Assembly: GCF_014633365.1 (NCBI RefSeq)
Contig: NC_068351.1
Location: forward strand, 24,400,366 to 24,464,365
Reading direction: 5' to 3'
DNA: 64,000 bases
DNA from: Diospyros lotus
Lineage: Eukaryota; Streptophyta; Magnoliopsida; Ericales; Ebenaceae
Shown here in pieces: positions 12,183 through 24,682 of this stretch. Every line of letters starts with the position of its first letter. The stretch's first letter is position 1. The translations under genes were made by a program, and so were the position numbers. A model generated the notes under the pieces. The model saw nothing but the letters and a program-made list of their open reading frames with translations, did not search any database and had not been told where the DNA came from.

Positions 12183-13688
12183 TGTTGGAAAACATGATCT
12201 GATCATACGTAGCGGAAAACAAAATCTGATTTTATTGGTATCACATTTTTCAAATCTTACGGTTAAATTGAAGACATAAAACGAAAAGTTATCTCGAAAC
12301 GAAATCTAGTTTCGTAGTCAATAACCCGCCTGAAATCTCCCACGTGTGAGATGTCGAGTTTGTCCACCCGAAACCGTCAAGACTTCAATAGACTTGAGAG
12401 AAAAAGGGACTCGAAAATTTTCTCTAAAATTTTCGTTTTGATTCAACTAATTGATTGATTGGATTCTGGGTTTAATGTTATATTTATAGACAAGAAATCC
12501 TAAAACCCTAAGTGCTATTGGGCCGGGCTTTAGGTGCTAGCAAAAAGCCCAATCCAAATTAATAATTAAATAAATAATCATATTACTTATTTAATTATTC
12601 TTATTTCTTAAATAATTACACTTATAATTTAGTAATTCCATAATTACTAAATTTACCCCCCTTTTCTTTTAAAACGATTTCTATTGGGTGGGACTTTCTG
12701 GGTTCACAATTAAATTGGCAACGAGAATTAATCAATTATTAATTCTCGTAAATCACGAGTGACATCTAGCAATATGTCATGATTACCCAATTTAATGTGA
12801 AGTGGGAATATGAACATTACACTACGGTGCCCTACAATACAATCCCTCTATCATACTATATCCTGATGAGATATGAGATCACGGTCAGCAAGTCAAATCT
12901 CTCGATCTCGTCGTATGACCAAATCCAATAATCACACTTGACTAATATGACACAACCTCTATGGAATCCAAATTTCGTCGTCATATTACCTCGGCCAAGG
13001 ATTTATTGTCAAGTGACTACTGGATCGCATAGGATATCCTCCTCCTATATCTTGAGATGATAGATTCCATGTCTGATGCACACATACCTCGTGTGTCACT
13101 GAACTAGGCACATAGATACGTACGGCTATCCCTGATTAGGACAGCCATATAATATCGTTGATATCCTAATCCACTAACACACAGATATCCATGTCATCAC
13201 AGGTCTAAGGACTAATGCAAATCCGTAGTTAATATTAAATCATTGACCCGTGAGATAAAATCCATGTGATTCAATATTAATAGTCCCGTTTAGTGAACTC
13301 GTTCCTATAACGAGCACCTACTCGTCTTCCTTCTGTATCTTATACAGAGTGGTACGAGACCCACCAATCTTGTCTTTCGGTATCTTATACCGAACAAGAA
13401 GGAAGATGATGTGCCGGCCTTTGCGAGTTACTAATTATCCAAGTTAGGAACTCTATGGCCAGGAACATATTTATAGTATAACGTATTGTGGATTATCCAT
13501 CTCGATTATTCTTAATAATTAAGAATTGTATTCACTCCTTATTATACTAAAAGATATTTATATGTTCAATTCAAATCATATTGCAAATTAAATTAAACAT
13601 AAAACTTGCCATTAAATAAGGTTTAAAAAATTACAAGATCAAGCCCTATTATGTCACTAGAACTGGTCTAAAGGGCTTATATCTAACA
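12183..13688 (-). mobile_element. Solo LTR of a copia-like retrotransposon
   Basis: A 1506-bp block begins TGTTGG and ends TAACA, flanked by a perfect 5-bp target duplication GTAGC (12178-12182 and 13689-13693). No internal region exists, so it is a solo LTR from unequal recombination. Read on the minus strand it starts TGTTAGATATAAGCCC, a copia-style LTR start, and has a plausible leader near its end. Confidence 0.85.
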
Positions 13689-13693
13689 GTAGC

Positions 13694-14519
13694 ATCGCCT
13701 CTAGGGGGAGTTTTCCCAAAGAAGGCATCAATCTTGAGAGGATAACTTTTTAAATAGCATATTCGGGACCATCTCTCTTGGAGAAATATCTTACATGTCG
13801 TAATTCACTTGGTCAAGCCAATTTATTGGGGAAGAACAAAGGAGAACCTTCTTTTGCACAACTAGGGCCCACGTTATCCCGCATAATGTGGTCTACCTAA
13901 AGTGGGCTCTCATTCATTTGAGGAACTATTCATCTGAGAGGAGCTTCTCATGAAAGCCCTCTTTCAAGCTTAACTCCAGGACAATCGTGTGCAGCCAAGA
14001 CAGCACTGCATCTTACAATTACGAAAGCACCACGTCCTTTGTGTCATGAAGGCCATGTGTCCCAGTCACAAAGTCTAGAAATACCCCAAGACCCTTTATA
14101 TGTAGAGACATTTCTTTTGGATCCTTTTTTTGACCCCTATTTTCAGCAAGTCTGAACTTTTACCTTTTAGAAAGCCTTATAATCACAGTCCTTTGAGAGA
14201 AATTCCTCTCTCGTGGATCTGTCACAACACTGCATAACATACTAGTGCATACTTTATGTTGTATCTAGACTTCACTTTCTAACTTAATATTAGAGAGCGT
14301 ATGCAGGAGAAATCCTTGTGTGCCTTCTAACTTGATCCTATCTTGTGGGCCATTTTCACTTGAACAACTCTACTAGACAGTGGATGAAGCCTTTCCCAAC
14401 ACTTCCTTGGATGACCTTGTTCTTCTACTAGACCCTTTCGACTTCTTGCTGAGATTTCCCTAAAATAAATTTTAATTCTTGTATTCCATGCAACAATAAT
14501 TTGGTGTCATTTAAGGGAA
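13694..14519 (+). mobile_element. Decayed Tat-like LTR plus primer-binding site
   Basis: The end (CAACA near 14495) is followed by TGGTGTCATTTAAGGGAA (14502-14519), a degraded form of the Tat-type binding site seen at 21580. Phrases such as TGTGTGCCTTCTAA near 14310 match the LTR at 20720. Its left part is interrupted by the solo LTR insertion. Confidence 0.5.
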
Positions 14520-14789
14520 ATTGATAAAAAGTCAAAGCATAGCAAGGACAAGGTCCACTTGTGCTAGATTATCATCATAGTAAAGAGAGGAAACCCCTAG
14601 AACCAGAACAAGTCCTCCTGGACAACTTGTGGCTTCTCCCAAAGAACACCTTTGTACAAGTTCTTTGGGAGAACCCTCAATAAACCACACTAGTCCTCCC
14701 AAACCCACACTTGAGGAATTGGGGGCTAATTTGTAACTCTTCTCGGACAATTCCCATGAACAAGTTCCCCTAGCATCTAGAAATCAAGG

Positions 14790-15230
14790 AGGTTGAAAAC
14801 TTAATTGAGTATCAAGTGATTGATCAAGTGTTAATTGAGTATTGCCTATGAAAATCTGGCTTAGCCTTCATTTGAGGACATTACTTAAATATCAGAGTTT
14901 AGTACTTGAGTAATTACATTAAGAAGTTATGGTTACAAAGTATCAAGAAAAAGTTAATTGAGTAATGCTTTAATTACTTGAGTAACATGTAGAGAAACTA
15001 AGATCTTCAAAGTATTAGTCGAGTAACTTGCATAGGAACTGAGATCTTCAAAATATTAGTTGAATAATTTTGTACATTACTTAAGTAACCTGTAAAGTTA
15101 CTGAGATGTTCAAACATTACTCGAGTAATGTGATATATTAACTATGTAATCTTGGCGCCAGTCTTAAAATTCAAAATGTGTTTAGAACATTACTCGAGTA
15201 ACCCTCTCACATTACTTGAGTAAGACAACC
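14790..15230. repeat. Repeated near-palindromic TTACTCGAGTAA motif
   Basis: About ten versions of ATTACTYGAGTAAY occur at irregular 20-70 base spacing (for example near 14903, 14972, 15017, 15075, 15116, 15187, 15213), some within a diverged tandem unit containing GAGATCTTCAAA. Probably part of a retroelement interior. Confidence 0.6.
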
Positions 15231-16033
15231 TTTGAAACCTAAAATTCAAAATTTATAATGGTTGGGACATTTAATGCTTTCAAATCAAATCACCGATATA
15301 TTTGCTTTTAACATACTTTTAATTTCTTAGAGATTATGAGTACTAATATGTTTTATTTGTAAAATATAATGTTTTCTCTATGATCATCTATAGATAAATA
15401 AGCTTCATTTGCAACTTGAAAAGTTGAAGGCCTGTATATATTTACTAGCGTATACCCGTGCCTAAAGGTACAGTGTAAATAATATTAAGATTAAAATGTA
15501 ATTATAATTTAAACGTATTATATTAAAATTTGTGAAGAACTTGTAATAATTTTGTTTATATTAACTGCTCTACAAAACTAAAATAAGAAACAAAACATAT
15601 AAGATTTATAATGTTCACTAATATTACAAATCAAAATATAAAAGCAAGTAAAAAAAATTGTAAACACTGAATAAAAAACAAAAATTAAAGTTATTATATA
15701 CTTGTTAATGTTTTATAAAGCATATAAGTAAGTGCTCTATAATCTGAATAAATTAAATTAAAAATTAAATATCAAACAATACATACCAGCTATCGCCGAC
15801 CGCCATGGTTGCAGGGAACCCCGGTTCGGGGTCGAAGAACCTTGGATTCCCTGACCATGTGTGGTTGAGAACACTTTGATTTTTATATTATTTTAATTTA
15901 AAAAAGATTTTATTGTGCCTAAAATAAAAAATAGAATTAATAAAATAAAAATAGAATTAAAAAAATAAATTATTTTTGAATATTTGCATTTTTAAGTAAC
16001 TCGATAGGATACATTAACCAATTTCACATTTTT

Positions 16034-16200
16034 TTAAGTCTCAAATATTTAACACCTAAAGATAAAAATATTAAATTTCGAATTAAGCTTCCTACTTTGA
16101 TATCATTATTTGAATAAAGTTTTATACTAAAAATAATATTTAATCATCAATGATTTAAAAAAAAAGTTTTTATTTCTTTTGAAATCGAATCATCCATGTT
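16034..16200. repeat. Direct repeat, copy 1 (partner at 19135-19290)
   Basis: About 160 bases starting near AACACCTAAAGATAAAAATA recur with a few differences at 19147. Copy 1 is inside and copy 2 just outside the Helitron-like element, so a second, truncated copy probably adjoins it. Confidence 0.75.
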
Positions 16201-17387
16201 AAATTTTAAATATTAAATTCTTATACATTAAAACTTACACTGTTAATTTTGTTATTTAAAAAATCTTTATATATATTTTCATTTAGTAGTTATTGCATTA
16301 ATAATTTAAATTTTTTAATTGTTTTAAAATAATAAGTACTAATTAATATAAAATTAATAATAAATTTTAAATACATAAGTTTTTCAATACTAATCACGGG
16401 TTTTACAATACATTATTATGTGAATATTAAATATTTAATTAATTTGTCAATTAATAAAAAATAAATACTATTTATAAGGAATATTAATAGACACTTGAAG
16501 TATTAATTAAGTCATAGAAAATTATCCATTAAATAAAATCTTATTTTTATATAATATAATAATATATAATATTTTTATATATATAAAAATAGGATAGTTA
16601 GCAAAAGAATTTTTTCTCTCAAAACTTGCATTAATTACTAACAGTAGTAGTAATTAAATGCTTGTGTTTTCCCATAAATTAAAGATAGTAATTAAATTAA
16701 AAAATTAAGCATGTGTTTCGAATTGTATTTATAATATTTCTTTATAACTTAATTTTAAACTCAATTAATCTTATCATCAATTAATTCCTCAATTAATTAA
16801 AAATAAGTATTATTTTCTATCAATATCATTAATTAAAAATATTTATAATATTATTTTTGATTAATTCCTCAATTAATCCCTCAATCAATCAAAAACAAAT
16901 ATTATTTTTGAAGAATATAAATAGACAAATTAAACTATTAATTAAGTCATAGAAAATTGTTCATTTATATAAAATAAAAATAATTTACATTTAGTACTTA
17001 TTATTTCAAAACAATTGGAGATCTCCTATAAAGTATCTTAAAACTTTTCATTATCAATTAAAAAATATTATTAATAAAAAATTTGAATAGACAATTTAAA
17101 TTATTAATTAAGTCATGTATAGATATATAATTTCTCAATGAATTAAAAATAATTTTTTTTATAAATATTATTAATAAAAAATATTTATAATATTATTATT
17201 AATTAATTCCTCAATTATTAAAAAATAAATATTAATGTATGGGTTTTTCAATGGTAATTAAGATTTAATAGATTAAATTTGCAAGACCATGCAAGAAAAT
17301 TAATACATAGTAAAAAAAAAATAAGTGAAAATTCATATTTTCAAAGTTCTGTTATCATTGCAAAAATTAAATTTCAAGATAAAAAAT

Positions 17388-18699
17388 TGTTGACACACAT
17401 TTTTGTAACACCCCGCATCGAGTGATAGGAAGGTCCAGGACAACTTACCCTGATGGGCCTATGTGAACTTCCTATGGGGGTCACTCATTCTTGGATTACC
17501 CCAGGTTAAGCACGCTTAATTTGAGAGTTTTCTGCCTACATTCAGTCCAAAAGGTATCCACCTAGTGTTGTTTCCTTCCTTACTTATTCTCGATGTATAC
17601 TACCCTTCTTTTGGCTCTTGGGGTATTACAAACATCGTGTCATTATCATGGGGCCCACAGTTGCGGGTTAGCTTTCAACTATCGCTTTTCAACGACCAGG
17701 AGGCATACCGCACTTATGAGCCCCTCAGTGGTTGCCCTCTGGGCAATCGATGTGGGATCGAGAACAGGTGCTTACAGCACCACCTCCAACCCTCCCCCCC
17801 TAAGTGTGGTGGCGCTCATGGGCGCGGACCATCTTAGGGGTGACATAGGGTGGTTAGGGTCAGGCCCCGTAGGGCTCAGGATTTCCCATAGATGGCGTCA
17901 AATGTTGACACACATTTTTGTAACACCCCGCATCGAGCGATAGGAAGGTCCGGGACAACTTACCCTGATGGGCCTACGCGAACTTCCCAAGGGGGTCACC
18001 CATCCTTGGATTACCCCAAGTCAAAATGTCGATGTTCAATTTCAGCCGACCGTGATTCGTTTTGGACAGCGATGAGTGAGTCCGAAAATGCCAAGAAGAA
18101 TAAAACAAAGCTCTCGGATATGGGTGAACACAAGCAATTTTCACGTGATTCGATCAGAATGATGTCTACTCCACGACCGCACGCTGATCATTCTTTCAGA
18201 ATGACGATATCTGATTATTCTCCTTACCCCCTTGTGATATATCCGACTCTTATTTATGATGAGGGGGCCTTTACAATTTAGATAAGATATAGAAATATAA
18301 AGATGATATAATGGGGGACGAACAGTCCTTATTATCTGCATAAAACTGGGAGTGGGATCCTCATTTCGAGGAGTATGGTTCATTTCAGATAAAGTAACTA
18401 GGCTCTTCTTCTGGCCGTTCGGCAGCTTTGTCTTCTATGCGAGCTAGATTTTTAGGCCAGCGAGTTGATCGATCCAGCGAACTAGTGGTTTTATTGAGAG
18501 CTCGTCAGGTCGATTGTTGAGTCCTCATTAGGAGTTTTGCCAGAAGCTCGTAAGGAGCTCGCTTTATGAGCTTCAGAATTCGGTAGTGTATGAGCTTTCT
18601 TTGACGAGGTTGCCTAGAATTTCTAGGCTCCGGGCGATTAGGCCGGCCTATTGGACTGAGTCTGGCCCATAATGAGTGGTGCGGGAAATACATATAACA
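17388..18699 (-). mobile_element. LTR element with 5S-rRNA-like LTR sequence, minus orientation
   Basis: A 118-base direct repeat begins TGTTGACACAC at 17388 and again at 17903. On the minus strand TGACGCCATCTATGGGAA (17884-17901), a Tat-type primer site, directly follows the end of the second repeat, so 17903-18699 (TGTT to AACA) is read as the 5' LTR. The left LTR diverges after about 17505. Flanks AAAAT and GAAAT are a possible imperfect target duplication. Alternatively 17404-17630 alone is a 227-bp LTR (ends TGTAACACCCC and GGGGTATTACA) of the Cassandra TRIM family, which is known to carry 5S sequence. Confidence 0.5.
17465..17545 (-). ncRNA. 5S rRNA-derived sequence (pseudogene-like)
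   Basis: On the minus strand it follows plant 5S rRNA from AGAACTC through TTAAGCGTGCTT to GGGTGACC and GGAAGT, with many substitutions, including in the internal control region. A second partial copy lies at 17982-18010. It belongs to the surrounding LTR element and is not a functional 5S gene. Confidence 0.6.
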
Positions 18700-18987
18700 G
18701 AAATTAAAATTTTCAAATAAATTTTTAATTAGCATTGAAAAATCCATATTTCCTTACATTTAGAAGTTTTAATTTATATTTATATTTAGAATTTATAAAT
18801 AAATATATAATATAATAAATAATTTTATTTTAATAATTAATCAATCACTACTTTTAATTTAATGCAAGACCAATGCATGAGTTTTTCGATACTAATTAAG
18901 ATTTAAGATATTGCATTTTCAAGACTAATATATAAAATTTTCAATATTAATTAAAATTTAATTTTTAAATTTATTGTGTTTACACCT

Positions 18988-19014
18988 CTCGTGCATCGCA
19001 CGAGTGAACACTAG
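18988..19014 (+). other. Helitron-type terminal hairpin and CTAG end
   Basis: Perfect 7-bp stem with a 3-base loop, then TGAACA and CTAG|T. It marks the likely 3' terminus of the element beginning near 15432. Confidence 0.55.
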
Positions 19015-19134
19015 TTAAGTATTAAAACTTATATAATATTTCAAAAAATTACTTACACCGTTGATGTTTAGAATACTTAAAAATTAAGTATTAAATGATT
19101 TAAAAATTAAATTTTAAAAAAAATTAAAAATATC

Positions 19135-19290
19135 AAAGATTCAACACCTAAAGATAAAAATATTAAATTTCGAATTAAGTTTCCTACTTTGATATCATTA
19201 TTTAAATAAAGTTTGACACTAAAAATAACATTTGATCATCAATGATTTAAAAAAGAGATTTTTATTTCTTTGGGAATTGAATCATCCATG
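19135..19290. repeat. Direct repeat, copy 2 (partner at 16034-16200)
   Basis: Same AT-rich sequence as copy 1, including GATATCATTATTT and ATCATCAATGATTTAAAA. Confidence 0.75.
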
Positions 19291-19845
19291 TCAAATTCTT
19301 ATACATTAAAACTTATACTTGTGGTATTTTTTTTTATTTAAAATTTACATGATATTTCAAAACTTATATGATATTTCAAAAAATTTCAAAAACTTACACT
19401 GTTGAATGCTTTAAAATTAAATTTTAAAAAAATTGAAAGAGTCCCCGACCTTGTATATTAATTTAAAAAAAAATAAAAATTTAAAAAAAATTGGAATCCC
19501 CGACTATTGCTTGTCAGGGGCCCTAAGGGTGAGCAGAAATGAAAATAATGTGAGAGAGAAACAAATCACCAGTTGTAATAATGAGTGATGACATGAAAAT
19601 ACCAACAACACCAAATCCCATGATGGTTAAGAAGTTTTTAAAGAATTGTTTCTTCTTGACTTTAAATTTGTTGAGAGAGACATAAATGTAACCCACAGAC
19701 ACAATCACTAAGCCCCCGTCGTCGCCGATTGGGGGTGATTGGTCGGTCGCTACCAGTGGCCAACCGATGCGAGCACCGTCGTTGCCCCCCACCATCGCGA
19801 GCAGCGTTTGCCGTCCGTTGCCCCCTACCCCAAGCACATCGCACG

Positions 19846-20235
19846 CGTGTATGTGTTTGTGTGTGTATATCCGTATGTGTGTGTGTATATATGTATGTGC
19901 ATGTGTGTGTATATATATGTATGTATATGTGTGTGTGTGTATATGTATGTGTGTGGCTGGGGGCGATGGGAAGGGTGACAATGTGGGGCTGGGCCGAAAT
20001 GGCGGAGAGGGGCGGCGCCGATGGCGAGGATGGGGCAAGAAAGGTGTAGCGAATGGTGGAGGGAGGGGTGTTAAGGAAGGGCCAACAATGGCGTGAGTGG
20101 GTCTATGAGAAAGAGAATGAGAGAGGGAGAAAGAGAGTGAGTGAAGGAGTGGGTGGGTGGGTGGGTCTGTGAGAGAGAGAAAGAAAGAGAAGCAGTGAGT
20201 GAGGAGTGGGAGAGAGAGAAAAGCTGGGTGGGAAG
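19846..20235. repeat. (GT)n/(TATG)n and GA/GTGG-rich low-complexity block
   Basis: Interrupted GT and TATG repeats at about 19846-19965, and GAGA with GGGTGGGTG runs at 20100-20235. Long ORFs on both strands here are products of the repeats. Confidence 0.9.
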
Positions 20236-20719
20236 TGAAATTCATCTCAGCCATAGGATCAAAGTATATCTCTGATACATTTTAGATATTTTCAAAAATT
20301 ATTTTGCTTTATTATATAGATATATATACATCCAAATTAATTGCATGAAAAAAATGATGAGAAGAAAAATAAGAGAGCAAGAAACGAGGTGAAAAAAGAA
20401 CAAAAGCTTGAGTGAAAATCATCATTCTCATCTACAAAGAACAAGTTCTTTAATGTTGTTAATTTTTTATCTTTGTGAGAAAACTTAGAGTGTTCTCCTA
20501 TTTGTGTTAAGCTAATTTTCTGAGGACCCCTAGTATTGAGAGTGTTTTCTCTTCATTTGTATTTCATTTTATCTTGTAAAATTATTGTTTCACCCTTTGA
20601 AAATGTATTGTAAGTGGGCTATTGTTTCAACCTTTAAAAAAGTATTATAAGAAGGTTAGTGCTTAAGTCTATGAAAAAACACACAGAATGTTAGTAATTG
20701 AATCTATGTAAAAAGTACA

Positions 20720-21576
20720 TGATATGGGATGCCCTAAGAAATTCCTAAAATCTCAAAATCCTAGAAAATTTTTAAGTATTTTGCTTATCCTCCAATGACC
20801 TTGGAGTCTCTTGGAAAAGTGTCCCCCGGAGAGTCTCTAGGACGGTTGAGCCTCAACATTGCATAACCCGAAGACTTACCCAGAGTCTTCCGACCCTAGT
20901 TCACCATTGGGTGAGTCTTCGGATCCACCCGAAGAAAGCTCATCGAGGCACTCTCATCCTAGGGACTCTCCAAGCCCTCCGATCTCACCTAATGCATTTC
21001 TTCAAAAAGTTTGAAGACTCTCATTCGTGGACCCCACCAAGTGTCTAGAAATAGTCGTTTGCTCCAAGGCAAACAAATTCTTTTTGGATTCTTTGGAACC
21101 TTTTCAGACCTCTCGAATCTTTTTACAACTCTTTCTGGACTCGAAGACTTAAGACTCTAAACCCTACAAGACTTATCAAGAACTAACTCCCTCGAAGACC
21201 TACATTGGACATACTAAATACATTCATTCATGCATTTGTACTTCATTTTCTGGACATCAATGTCTAATTTAGGTATCAGAGGGCATATGTGGGGAAGATC
21301 CCCATGTGCCTTCTAATCATCCTTGTGTTGCAGTTAGCAGGAAAACCCCGAATAAAGTCACCCAAAAACCCTTTTGACCCATCCAAAGACCGCTCCCCGA
21401 AGACCCCTCGAGATCCTTTTGCCCTGAAGACTCCTAAGACCTTATGAGGACCCTCGAAGCCTCAAGGTGGATACTAATTTTCGTTGACCCCCGACAACCC
21501 TCTAGATTTTCTCAAAGACTATGCCTTGTCTATTCCCAAGATAAATAAATTTAACTATTGTAATTAGGTAACAACA
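20720..21576 (+). repeat. 5' LTR of Tat-like element
   Basis: 857 bp, from TGATATGGGATGCC to GGTAACAACA; immediately followed by TTT and the primer-binding site. Confidence 0.8.
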
Positions 21577-22899
21577 TTTTGGCGTCATCTGTGGGAAATG
21601 AATGAGAATTCATCAACCTTGAGACAATCTATGAAAACTAGTAGTATGAAAATGCCATTCCAGTATGGCAATCCTCAACAACACTTTCACCTCAGTATAT
21701 AGTACTTTCTTGTGGCTTAGTTCCCAAATCCTCTTAAAAACCACTAGGGAGCTTCCGCAAGGTTTTTCTCCTACTATTATGGGCCTTCCAAGGATTTTAC
21801 CCTACTATTATGTCAGCCCTCAGGGAAAAAGCATACCTCCTCACCTTGTGTCACGTATGTTCTTCAAAGTAAAGGACTGCTCGAGAAAGGTGGGGAGGTT
21901 AAGGAAATGCCCCATTTATTGCTCTTTTTAAATACCAAGGTTGGGAGGTTGTAGCTTCCTAAGCTTGAACTTAATGATGAAGGCCATTTTCCCAAGTGTT
22001 ATTGGCTCTCACAAGAAGAGTGTTGCCCCAAAGTTTGGAATTAAAGTAACCTTTTTCTCTAGTGAAGTCCTCTTAGAGTTATTTCTGCAAGAGGGTCTTA
22101 TGAACCCATGAGGCGATACCTCGAGCTTATCAGTTTCCTCAGATATAACTTTCCCCAAGCCTGAGGGTGTTCTGGAGTAAATAGGTGCCTCTTAGTTTAA
22201 GTGGAGGTAGGAGTTAGTGAGCTGCGATAGGTGCCGATGAGATGAGATTAATTATCAGCATTCTCTGTAACAACTTGTTCTATAACCACTCATGTCTCTC
22301 AATTGCTACACCTACTCCCTTGGTTGACATATGCCTTGCATTCAGAACTAGTCTCCTCAAGTCCTACGCAAGTGGGACCATGCAATCGATGGAAAAAAAG
22401 TCCATAAATGCTTCAAAGGCAAAAAATGACTAGAGTCATCAGTAGTGTTATGTTGATCACTTCAAAAAGGCCATATTTAAAATATCATAAGCATATTATT
22501 CAAGATTGTAAATCGAAGGTCACCAGTATGCAAGCAAAGCACTAGAGTAAAAACAATACTAACTAAAAACCAACTTGTTGTAATACGCTGATGTAGATGT
22601 ATGTATCAAACCGCTTAAACAAAATACATTTGTATAGGAATATGGTAGTGATAGCGGGTGTGTACAATGGAAAAATGGTTTCATGTATTTTGTCATCATG
22701 ATCAATCAAACTATATTTTTATACGTAAAGATTTGCACAAACAAGTATTATGATGAAATCTCCTAAATAATTTTCAAAAATTAGTCTTGAACCATTGGTC
22801 AAAATGAAGCTAAAGTTTTCCAAAGGTAAAAGACCATTTGTCAACCAGTTCTAGGAACCTATCGATCGACAAAATGTATGTTCTTGATAGATTGATGTT

Positions 22900-24250
22900 T
22901 TTACCTTTGATATGGATTTAATGATAAAAATCAACTATATTTTGATGATGAAATTATTGTGTCAATGGTTATTATTTTTGTGCTCTAAATTATTTTTATA
23001 TGATCTATTAAGTACTAAAATAAAAATTAATTTCATCATGGAATTCAATGTGAAAAATCTTATGATAAAATTTCTTGATGATATTTGGAATATTATCTTT
23101 TTATTTGATTAAAAAATGTTGTATCAAAATACTTATAAAAATAATTTTGAAGTGGAGAAAAAGTTTTAAATTGATTTTTTGACGGTTGCTACAGTAATTT
23201 TCGTTTGCTATAATAACTTGCTACAGTGATTTTTCGTTATTGAAATTTGTCGATAGTTTCTTATAAACTATCATCCGTTTCTCTTAAAACGTCGACCGTT
23301 TTTGTAATATGTCGATCATTTTTATTTAGAAAGTCGATTAAATCTTATAAATTGTGACCATTCCAAAACTTGCTTTCAGTTTTTAAATGTCGACAGTCTC
23401 TGCTTAAACTAACTATCTACAACTTTGCTTAAACTATCAACCGTTGTTTGAATTTTTAAGCTACCTATCAACCATTTCTTTAAAACTAGCGACCGTTTTT
23501 GTTCCAGAATCTTCCAATGGTTAGTTTGACAGCTTGTTCAAGATGCTCCACCTTCCACCAACAGCTATATTCTTGAAAGAGCTCATGAAGCACTACAAAT
23601 AGAGAGTAAAGGGATAAATCAAGATAACCAAGAGGACTGATTTCAAGCTTTCAAGTGTTTATTCTTTTAAGAGCTTAATTGTTTCATTTGTTCTTCATTT
23701 TTATCATTTGTATTATTTTGTTTAAGTCTTGTGTTTATTTTGAGAGATCTTATAACTAAGAGTGTCTATTCTTAAATCCTCTATTTTGTATCACTCTTGA
23801 TTTTCCTAGCAAGATTGGTAGAAGGCCTAATTTGATTGTAGAATGTTGTATTTCCTAGCTTATTACAAGAGGGCTTACATTAATTGTAGGAGGTTGCATT
23901 TCCTAACTTGTTTCTAGAGAGTTTGTTTGTCTATGCGAGATGTTATAAATTGTTATCTTGTTGTTAGAGGGCCTATCTAGAGATATGTGAGGATTATAGT
24001 AGATTGATTGAAAAATCCTTAATGAGAACTTAAGGTAGTGCATTGGGTTTAGTTTAACTCGAATCACTATATATTGTTTGTATCTTTCTTGTTTTTGTTC
24101 TTGTTTTACTTATAGCTCTAAGCAATTCTCTTACAAGTATTAAAATCTCATCTTTCACTAAAAAGAATTTCAAACTTCAATCAAATTTTTAAATAACTCA
24201 ATTCACCATCTTCTTGAGAATTAGTGCTATTACTATACAAACCTAACAAA
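22900..24250 (+). mobile_element. Possible SIRE/Maximus-like LTR inserted in the Tat-like element
   Basis: Has repeated GTCGACCGTTT-like phrases, a leader-like stretch, and CAATTCACCATCTTCTTGAGAATT near the end, all reminiscent of SIRE-type LTR ends. The sequence ends CCTAACA at 24248. I could not find a target duplication or a primer site, so boundaries are guesses. Confidence 0.3.
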
Positions 24251-24682
24251 GCAATCGACTAATTTGAAAACAAGCTAAGCATTTACTCAATTGGGCTTAA
24301 AGAATATTTGATTGAAAAATATTTTCAAAAGTTTCACTTGATTAAACCAAAAGCTTTATTTGATTTACTCTCACAAACACATATTTGACTATTCTGAAAA
24401 TATACCCGAGTTATAATATTATCAAACTTAAGAGTGTTTCAAAATGTTTTAAAAATCATTAATAAACCAAATTTACTGAAAATATATTTTCCACAAACTA
24501 TTTTTTCAATAAATCAAAACACAAATTTCTCAACACAACCTAATCTTAAGAGGCATCCTTTGGAATGTCATGAATTATTTCTCTCCTCTCGTGGACTGGA
24601 CGAGATAAAAGCAGTGCAATATGGAGGTAGTAGGTTCTACCCCTCGCTCTTTGCACAGAGTAAAAAATTCTGCCAGCATAGC

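Larger units (their letters stand above)
15432..19014 (+). mobile_element. Helitron-like non-autonomous element
   Basis: The right end has a perfect stem CTCGTGC-ATC-GCACGAG (18988-19004), six bases, then CTAG followed by T, as expected for a Helitron 3' end. The left end carries ACTAGCGTATACCCGTGC (15444-15461), which mirrors ACTAGTGTTCACTCGTGC at the right end, a pattern I recall from plant Helitrons. The precise 5' TC start is not clear. Interior is very AT-rich, has no helicase, and contains an LTR element at 17388-18699. Confidence 0.5.

Noticed and set aside
17465..17545. Functional 5S rRNA gene
   Set aside because: Too many substitutions, incomplete, and part of an LTR repeat.
19523..20254. 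243-residue minus-strand ORF
   Set aside because: Composed of reading through GT, TATG, GAGA and GGGTG repeats (His/Thr/Tyr and Ser/Leu runs); no domain.
22912..23112. 66-residue ORF rich in Ile, Leu and Lys
   Set aside because: AT-rich chance frame in LTR-like sequence.
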